Source of the DNA: Maridesulfovibrio frigidus DSM 17176
Lineage (GTDB): Bacteria > Desulfobacterota > Desulfovibrionia > Desulfovibrionales > Desulfovibrionaceae
NCBI RefSeq assembly: GCF_000711735.1
Contig: NZ_JONL01000002.1
Location: 62,001 to 126,000 of the forward strand
DNA: 64,000 nucleotides
Reading direction: 5' to 3'
Positions 58,397 through 64,000 of this stretch are shown here, in pieces. The notes beneath the pieces were generated by a model. It was not told the origin of the DNA. It made no database searches and worked only from the letters and a program-made list of their open reading frames with translations. A program made the translations under genes and the position numbers. Every line of letters starts with the position of its first letter. Within the stretch, counting starts at the first letter, position 1.

Positions 58397-60514
58397 TCAA
58401 CTCTGGTTTGCCTCCTGTTCTGCTTGTGCCTGAATAGCAGTAATAGCAACAGTGTTGACAATGTCTCGAACTTTACAGCCTCTGCTTATGTCATTCACAG
58501 GCTTTTTAAGACCCTGTAATATAGGCCCTATTGCTACAGAATCGGTAACAGATCTCTGAACTGCTTTATAAGTATTATTACCGGTATTGAGATCAGGAAA
58601 AATTAAGACAGTAGCCTTTCCTGCAACGGCATTACCAGGCATAAACTCTTCAGCCTCATAAGGGTCAATCGCTACATCGTATTGAAGCGGTCCTTCCACT
58701 GCCAGATGAGGTGCTTTTTCGCGGACCAGCCTGGTTGCTTCCACAACTTTATCTACATCTTTACCTTTACCTAAACCACCAGTGGAATACGAAAGCATCG
58801 CCACACGCGGCTCAATTCCAAAAATCTTTGCAGTCTCGGCTGAACTGATAGCAATGGCTGCAAGCTCCTCCGCATTCGGGTTAGGATTGACTGCACAGTC
58901 TCCGTAAGCCAGCACTTTATCGTTCTGACACATAAGAAAGACACTCGAGACAATGGAAACTCCCGGCTTGGTTTTAACAAATTCGAAAGCAGGCCGGATA
59001 GTTTGCGCAGTCGTAGTTACCGAACCAGAAACCATACCTCCGGCAACGCCCAACCAAACCATCATTGTTCCAAAATATGTAGGATCGCTCATGCGGTCAC
59101 GAGCGTCATCGATCATGATGCCTTTGTGCTTACGCAGCTCGTAGTAGGTCTGTACAAACTTTTCAAAATGCTCAGATTTAACAGGGTCAACGACGTTTAT
59201 ACCAGTTAAGCTTATATCTATATTTGAAGCAGCCAACTTCACTTTCTCTACATTTCCAAGCAAAGTCAGCGTAACTACATCTCTGCGCCTTAAAATATCA
59301 GCTGCTCTTAAGATGCGTTCGCTTGTCCCTTCAGGAAGAACAATATGCTGTTTCTTCTCACGAGCTTTATGCAGAAGAGTGTGCTCAAACATGAACGGGG
59401 TAATTCTTGAAGAGGTCGTTGAAACCAGCTTTTCCTGTAATTCATGAGAATTAACGCAGGTCTCAAAAAGACCTAAAGCAGAGAGGACCTTAACCTGATT
59501 TTCAGGATCGATGGTACCGTGAAGGCCTCTTAAAATTTGTGCAGTTTTATATGTATGCTCGGGAGCAACTACAATTGGAATCGGAACACCACGCCACCCT
59601 TCGATCAAATGATGAACGGTCATGGCAGGTTTAATTCCACCTGTAAGCAATATTCCCGACACATTCGGATATGAATCTGAAAGACGCGAGGACAAACTCG
59701 CCAATATAATATCGGACCTATCACCGGGAGTAATTATTAAGCTGCCTTCGCCTACATATTTGAGAAAGTTCTCAATCTGCATGGCTGCTACAACGTAATT
59801 ATCTACAGGTGTTTCCAGTCTGTCACTTCCGTATAGAACCTTACCGTTCAGCCACTTTACAACATCATTTATTGTAGGGTTACCAAGCCGTTTATCATCA
59901 GGAATTATGTATACAAGAGGCTTATTTCCCCCTCTAAATCCGGTTTTTATCCTATCTACAAGATTCGGAGAAAATTTCTTACTCGCTCTGTTGATCATAA
60001 CAGCGATAACATCCAGCCCTTTTTCTTCAAAAAGCTCGAAAGTACGCTGGGATAAATCACAGATCTCATCTTCTTCGCTATTCATGCCGTTTAATACGGC
60101 GAGAATAGGACACCCAATGTTACTCACAACATCCATATTAATTTCAAACTCTAAAGCAGTCTCACCGCCAAGATAGTCAGTACCTTCACAGAGAACAAAA
60201 TCGTATTCCGCTTCAAGTGCTCTAAACTGTTCAATAATATTCTCCATCATAACCGCGTGATTACCCGCATTTAGTAAACGGGTGGCTTGACTCTGAGTAT
60301 ATGCGTAGGTGGTTTCATATTCTTGATTAAGCTTGAAATGACGCAAGATGAGATCAATATCATGATCCCTGCTGCCCTGAAAGCTGTCGTGGATTATTGG
60401 ACGGAAAATTGCGACTTTTCGTATATGAGTGAGTAGCAACTGCATCACACCAAGAACAATGGCTGACTTTCCGCTTCTAGCTTCTGTTGCGGCTATATAC
60501 AAACTCTTTGACAT
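58397..60514 (-). CDS. pta: Phosphate acetyltransferase with N-terminal DRTGG/AAA domain
   Basis: 705 residues. N-terminal part has a P-loop-like SKSLYIAATEARSGKSAIVLG (split here) of the BioD/CobQ fold (1-210), a DRTGG domain (about 215-330), and the catalytic Pta domain (about 375-700) with LPEGTSERILRAADIL and SYSTGGLGKGKDVDKV. Converts acetyl-CoA and phosphate to acetyl phosphate. AGGAGA precedes the ATG. No ackA follows in the 233 bases before por; acetate kinase must be elsewhere. Confidence 0.96.
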   Translation of the reverse strand: MSKSLYIAATEARSGKSAIVLGVMQLLLTHIRKVAIFRPIIHDSFQGSRDHDIDLILRHFKLNQEYETTYAYTQSQATRLLNAGNHAVMMENIIEQFRALEAEYDFVLCEGTDYLGGETALEFEINMDVVSNIGCPILAVLNGMNSEEDEICDLSQRTFELFEEKGLDVIAVMINRASKKFSPNLVDRIKTGFRGGNKPLVYIIPDDKRLGNPTINDVVKWLNGKVLYGSDRLETPVDNYVVAAMQIENFLKYVGEGSLIITPGDRSDIILASLSSRLSDSYPNVSGILLTGGIKPAMTVHHLIEGWRGVPIPIVVAPEHTYKTAQILRGLHGTIDPENQVKVLSALGLFETCVNSHELQEKLVSTTSSRITPFMFEHTLLHKAREKKQHIVLPEGTSERILRAADILRRRDVVTLTLLGNVEKVKLAASNIDISLTGINVVDPVKSEHFEKFVQTYYELRKHKGIMIDDARDRMSDPTYFGTMMVWLGVAGGMVSGSVTTTAQTIRPAFEFVKTKPGVSIVSSVFLMCQNDKVLAYGDCAVNPNPNAEELAAIAISSAETAKIFGIEPRVAMLSYSTGGLGKGKDVDKVVEATRLVREKAPHLAVEGPLQYDVAIDPYEAEEFMPGNAVAGKATVLIFPDLNTGNNTYKAVQRSVTDSVAIGPILQGLKKPVNDISRGCKVRDIVNTVAITAIQAQAEQEANQS

Positions 60515-60662
60515 ATTTTCTCCTGAATAACGTACTTGTAGTTTAATTCTAAATAACAGAATTTATATTAAATTTCACGGCTTAAATAAGAGTAGATATT
60601 TCAAGAAAAAGAAAAATGTGGGCAGATATAGGGAGAGTTAAATGAAAGATCAGATGAAAAAG

Positions 60663-60695
60663 TTTCCAGACGGCTCATTATGAGCCGTCTGGAAA
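60663..60695. terminator. Terminator after the dicarboxylate transporter gene
   Basis: TTTCCAGACGGCTCA-TTA-TGAGCCGTCTGGAAA; the minus strand continues with ACTTTTT. Confidence 0.9.
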
Positions 60696-60708
60696 TAAAT
60701 GAAAGCAA

Positions 60709-62247
60709 CTAATTAGGCATTACGGCCCATGGTGGAAGCACGCTCAGATCGATGCCCCATACAATCGGCAGGAAGTAAACAACGGAAAGAGTAATTAATA
60801 TCGCTCCGAATACGTTTAACCAGAAACCGGCCGAGGCCATCTGTTTGATCGTGATACACCCACTCCCGAAAACAACCGCGTTCGGCGGTGTTGCAACAGG
60901 AAGCATGAATGCGAAGGAAGCTGCCACACAAGCACCGACGATAGTCGCGAAAGGATGAACGCCCATCGCGATAGCGGCACTACCCATAATAGGTACGAGA
61001 AGTGTTGCAGTAGCAGTATTGGAAGTAATCTCTGTCAGGAAGATTGTGATAACAACAACCAGTCCAACGAACATTAACAGAGTCATACCTTCAAGCATGG
61101 TCAATCTGGATGCAATGAAGTTTGCGAGGCCAGTCTTGGAGAAACCGTTCGCAATTGCAAGACCACCACCGAAGAGTAAAATTACGTCCCAAGGAATCTT
61201 AACAGCGGTCTTCCAATCAAGAAGGAACTCGCCTTTCTTGAAGTTGGTAGGAATCGCAAAAAGGATCAATGCGCCAAGGATACCAATTGTGGCATCGGAA
61301 ATAAAACCGAACTGAGGCCACATATCTTGTATGAAAGGAGCTTTTTTAAGGAATCCACGAGAAAGCCAGAATGTAGCAACAAAGCAACCAACGATTACTA
61401 TGTACTTTTCTTCTTTAGTCATTGGTCCAAGCTTTCTAACTTCTTCATCAATAATGGCTTCACCACCGGCAAGTTCCATTCCTTTTGTTGGGAATAAGAA
61501 CTGAGTGAGAATCCACCATGAAACTGCGATCATGATCACAGCTAAAGGAACACCGTACATCATCCATTCGCCAAAGCCGATCTGTACGCCGTACATTTTG
61601 TCGACCATACCAGCCATAACGGTGTTTGGAGGTGTACCGATGATTGTACCAACTCCGCCCATTGATGCAGCGTAAGCGATACCGAGCATGAGACATTTAC
61701 CAAAGTTTGATTCAGGACCAGTGGATGGACAAGCTCTAAGCGTTTTAGAGTCGAACCCGGTTGCCTGCTGAATGACAGCCAGACCGATGGGAACCATCAT
61801 CATTGCTGTAGCGGTGTTGGACACCCACATTGAAAGGAAACCAGTTGCGATCATAAACCCGAGAATCATACGTCCCGGACTTGTTCCAACGGCTTTAATG
61901 GTGTGAATAGCAATACGACGATGCAAATTCCATCTTTCCATTGTGACAGCAAGAAAGAAGCCACCCATAAAGAGATAGATTAAGTGGTTAGAATAAGGCG
62001 CACATGCGGCTTTAGATTTCATTACGCCTAATAGCGGAAACATTGCGATTGGTAATAAGGATGTTGCTGGAATTGGAATTGCTTCCGTAATCCACCAGAT
62101 CGCCATTAGAGCTGTTACAGCTGCAACTTTCCATGCAGCTGGGTTCATGCCATCCGGAGCCGACATAAGAAGCATAGATACAAATACAATAGGCCCTAGG
62201 AAAAAGCCGATTATTCTACCATTCCCACCATCATTTTGAGCGCCCAT
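60709..62247 (-). CDS. DASS-family sodium:dicarboxylate symporter
   Basis: 512 residues, about twelve membrane helices. SNTATAMMMVPIGLAV and SNTATATLLVPIMGSAA are the paired sodium-binding SNT motifs of SLC13/DASS transporters; PPNAVVFGSG is also typical. Imports or exchanges C4-dicarboxylates such as succinate, malate or fumarate. GAGGGAC precedes the ATG. The next gene upstream is fumarase, so malate/fumarate use is the likely context. Confidence 0.9.
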   Translation of the reverse strand: MGAQNDGGNGRIIGFFLGPIVFVSMLLMSAPDGMNPAAWKVAAVTALMAIWWITEAIPIPATSLLPIAMFPLLGVMKSKAACAPYSNHLIYLFMGGFFLAVTMERWNLHRRIAIHTIKAVGTSPGRMILGFMIATGFLSMWVSNTATAMMMVPIGLAVIQQATGFDSKTLRACPSTGPESNFGKCLMLGIAYAASMGGVGTIIGTPPNTVMAGMVDKMYGVQIGFGEWMMYGVPLAVIMIAVSWWILTQFLFPTKGMELAGGEAIIDEEVRKLGPMTKEEKYIVIVGCFVATFWLSRGFLKKAPFIQDMWPQFGFISDATIGILGALILFAIPTNFKKGEFLLDWKTAVKIPWDVILLFGGGLAIANGFSKTGLANFIASRLTMLEGMTLLMFVGLVVVITIFLTEITSNTATATLLVPIMGSAAIAMGVHPFATIVGACVAASFAFMLPVATPPNAVVFGSGCITIKQMASAGFWLNVFGAILITLSVVYFLPIVWGIDLSVLPPWAVMPN

Positions 62248-62611
62248 AGTCCCTCACTTTGCGCTTGCGGCATCTAAAAAAAGGATAAAATGAATGTCAT
62301 TCGTGCTCCGCTTCGCAAGCGGATTGTCAGCGCACTTTAATAACACCCTGCCTAATCCTTAATTTAGACAACCAATTATAAATATACGATACCTCATCAC
62401 CTATTTTACCTTCCCTAAGTCATAAATGAACAAGGAAAGGATTTTTTCAAGTCACTTACGCAAAATTCAGGAGCAGCCGAATATTTACGAAGTTCATTTA
62501 AAAGATGCTAAATTCCAGTTCTTTTCGATCTGACACCACAGATCTCTGCCTGTCACTGTTATGTGTATGCCACGAAAAGAACTCAATTTCCACTTGATTG
62601 ACCAATCACAT
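62248..62611. other. Intergenic region between fumarase and the transporter with a nested inverted repeat
   Basis: 364 bases holding the transporter promoter on the minus strand. Its right part carries 11-base arms AGTTCTTTTCG and CGAAAAGAACT (62517-62583) enclosing GATCTG-ACACCA-CAGATC. It may be a fumarase 3' structure or regulatory RNA. I see no tRNA and no gene. Confidence 0.5.
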
Positions 62612-63166
62612 CTAAACGCCCGCAGCTTCTAGGTTCGGAACCGCATAAAGTTCCCCGCCATGACAGTCATTGATGACCAGCAAAGGAAACTCTTCGACAG
62701 CCAATTTGCGGATAGCTTCTGGTCCGAGTTCGTCAAAGGCGATAACTGTTGCTTCTTTAATGCACATAGAAAGCAAAGCTCCGGCTCCACCGGTTGCTCC
62801 GAAATAAACAGCCTTATTGTCCTTAAGAGCCTGTTTAACTTCGTCACTCCTTTTACCTTTGCCGATGCTGGCTTTCAGCCCGAGGCCATAAAGGCGGGGA
62901 GCATAAGCATCCATACGGTAACTGGTGGTGGGGCCTGCCGCTCCAATAGGTCTGCCCGGAGGGGCCGGACTTGGACCGACATAATATATAACCGAACCTT
63001 TCAAATCAAAGGGAAGTTCTTCACCTTGATCTAAAAGGTCAGTAAGTCTTTTGTGAGCCGCATCACGTGCGGTGTAGATAGTTCCGGTAAGTTTTACAAC
63101 GTCCCCGGCTTTGAGAGGGACGATATCCTCATCAGTAAGCGGAGTGGTCAGTGAATAAGTAGTCAT
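62612..63166 (-). CDS. Class I fumarate hydratase, beta (C-terminal) subunit
   Basis: 184 residues. GPTTSYRMDAYAPRLYGLGLKASIGKGKRSDE (split here) and the VIAFDELGPEAIRKLAVEEFP end are typical of FumA/TtdB-type C-terminal subunits. The start shares a base with the stop of the alpha subunit (TAATG), so both subunits are translationally coupled. Interconverts fumarate and malate, or tartrate in related enzymes. Confidence 0.92.
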   Translation of the reverse strand: MTTYSLTTPLTDEDIVPLKAGDVVKLTGTIYTARDAAHKRLTDLLDQGEELPFDLKGSVIYYVGPSPAPPGRPIGAAGPTTSYRMDAYAPRLYGLGLKASIGKGKRSDEVKQALKDNKAVYFGATGGAGALLSMCIKEATVIAFDELGPEAIRKLAVEEFPLLVINDCHGGELYAVPNLEAAGV

Positions 63167-64000
63167 TATAGCTCCACCTCCTCATGCCTTGAAGAATGAC
63201 ACTGGATGTTCACAGCAAGCGGTAAGCTGGCAATGTGGCATGGACGCATTTCGATTTTCACATCAAAAACAGTGGTTTTTCCACCGAGTCCCATAGGACC
63301 GATCCCCAGCTTGTTAATATCTTCCATGAGTTCGGCTTCCATCTTCGCAATCTCAGGATCAGCACTTGGCTCGCCAACTTTACGCATGAGTGATTTTTTA
63401 GCCAAAATCGCGGAATATTCAAAAGTACCGCCGACACCAATGCCAACCATTGTAGGTGGGCATGGATTTGGACCAGCTTCAGCAACACGTTCAATGACAA
63501 ACTTCTTGATTCCAGCCCAACCTTGAGCAGGAGTCAACATGGTCACACGGCTCATGTTTTCAGAGCCACCGCCCTTCGCCATAAATGTAATTTTAAGTTT
63601 ATCACCCGCGACAAGATCAAAATGGATAATAGCAGGAGTGTTGTCCCCTGTATTCTTGCGAGTGAGAGGATCACAGGAAGACTTTCTAAGAAACCCTTCG
63701 TCATAGCCTTTGCGAGTACCTTCATTAATGGCTTCTCTAAGAGTCATGCCGTCAACGCTGACATCTTCACCAACCTCAACTATGTATACTGCGAGTCCCG
63801 TATCTTGACAAAGAGGAAGGCCTGACTTTTCAGCCAACTCCCAATTTTCTTTAATCTGCCTGAATACTTCTTTTGCCGCTGCAGAATCTTCTGCGGCAGC
63901 GCATTCTTCAAAACGCTTACGCACGTCTTGCGGCAAGTAGCGATTCGCGCTTACGCACATCTTTGCTACAGCTTCGATAATAGTTTCAGCTTTAATAGTA
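63166..64000 (-). CDS. Class I fumarate hydratase, alpha (Fe-S) subunit (5' end outside window)
   Basis: The frame stays open to the window edge (in-frame TIKAETIIEAVAKMCVSAN precedes the first internal Met), so the true start lies just beyond base 64000. Iron-sulfur Cys are visible in LPLCQDTG, SCDPLTRKN and GPNPCPPT. With the beta subunit it forms an oxygen-sensitive [4Fe-4S] fumarase. L-tartrate dehydratase is the alternative, but neighbours favour fumarate/malate. Confidence 0.92.
   Translation of the reverse strand, partial: TIKAETIIEAVAKMCVSANRYLPQDVRKRFEECAAAEDSAAAKEVFRQIKENWELAEKSGLPLCQDTGLAVYIVEVGEDVSVDGMTLREAINEGTRKGYDEGFLRKSSCDPLTRKNTGDNTPAIIHFDLVAGDKLKITFMAKGGGSENMSRVTMLTPAQGWAGIKKFVIERVAEAGPNPCPPTMVGIGVGGTFEYSAILAKKSLMRKVGEPSADPEIAKMEAELMEDINKLGIGPMGLGGKTTVFDVKIEMRPCHIASLPLAVNIQCHSSRHEEVEL

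Overview
The window reads as chromosomal DNA of a low-to-moderate GC, marine-type Desulfovibrio-like sulfate reducer (Desulfovibrionaceae; Maridesulfovibrio-type is my inference, not proven). Pointers are a class III tetraheme cytochrome c3, a siroheme decarboxylase (AhbB, alternative heme pathway) next to hemL, futalosine-route menaquinone genes, pyruvate:ferredoxin oxidoreductase next to pta, a biotin-dependent oxaloacetate decarboxylase-type protein, class I two-subunit fumarase, and CbiG/CobJ of anaerobic B12 synthesis. No rRNA, tRNA, CRISPR array, insertion sequence or prophage was found. Most of the window is core metabolism with a few accessory patches.

Layout. 1-2.7 kb: decarboxylase alpha subunit and the start of its downstream gene, then a FeoB-associated Cys-rich peptide. 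2.7-5.2 kb: a tandemly duplicated accessory locus (two 57-residue membrane peptides, a secreted propeller-type protein with a Cys-containing C-terminal anchor, and a decayed copy of that protein's end). 5.4-10.4 kb: cbiM, a MATE exporter, HU, groES-groEL. 10.6-20.7 kb: purL with fused PurS-like domains, an HDOD-PAS-GGDEF signalling protein, and a quinone block (polyprenyl diphosphate synthase, futalosine hydrolase, UbiE) interrupted by a nucleotide-sugar dehydrogenase. 20.8-27.5 kb: a very acidic 799-residue repeat protein, cytochrome c3, cobJ/cbiG with a 124-base overlap, hemL and ahbB, so tetrapyrrole synthesis sits beside a tetrapyrrole consumer. 27.9-29.8 kb: a NapC/NrfH-type quinol dehydrogenase plus octaheme HAO-like protein. 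29.9-34.2 kb: a giant secreted chitinase with an additional unassigned C-terminal domain. 34.4-41.9 kb: a sigma-54 activator, gpsA, lipoproteins, CheV, an acyl-CoA ligase. 42-50.8 kb: a minus-strand run ispG-proS-xseA-M23 peptidase-xseB-ispA-dxs that gathers isoprenoid genes. 51-54.5 kb: a UDG-like/PAPS-reductase-like pair, a cation/proton antiporter and a coiled-coil protein. 54.6-64 kb: por, pta, a dicarboxylate-type transporter and fumarase, i.e. pyruvate/acetyl-CoA and C4-acid metabolism.

The most promising unfamiliar material is (a) the duplicated small-peptide/propeller locus at 2.7-5.2 kb, (b) the unassigned C-terminal domain of the 1421-residue chitinase, (c) the acidic scaffold-like protein with 30- and 14-residue tandem repeats, (d) the structured leader at 20.5-20.7 kb in front of a 61-residue protein and ubiE, and (e) a family of palindromic interspersed repeats around proS/xseA and ung. 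Functions are assigned by reading motifs; no database search was possible.
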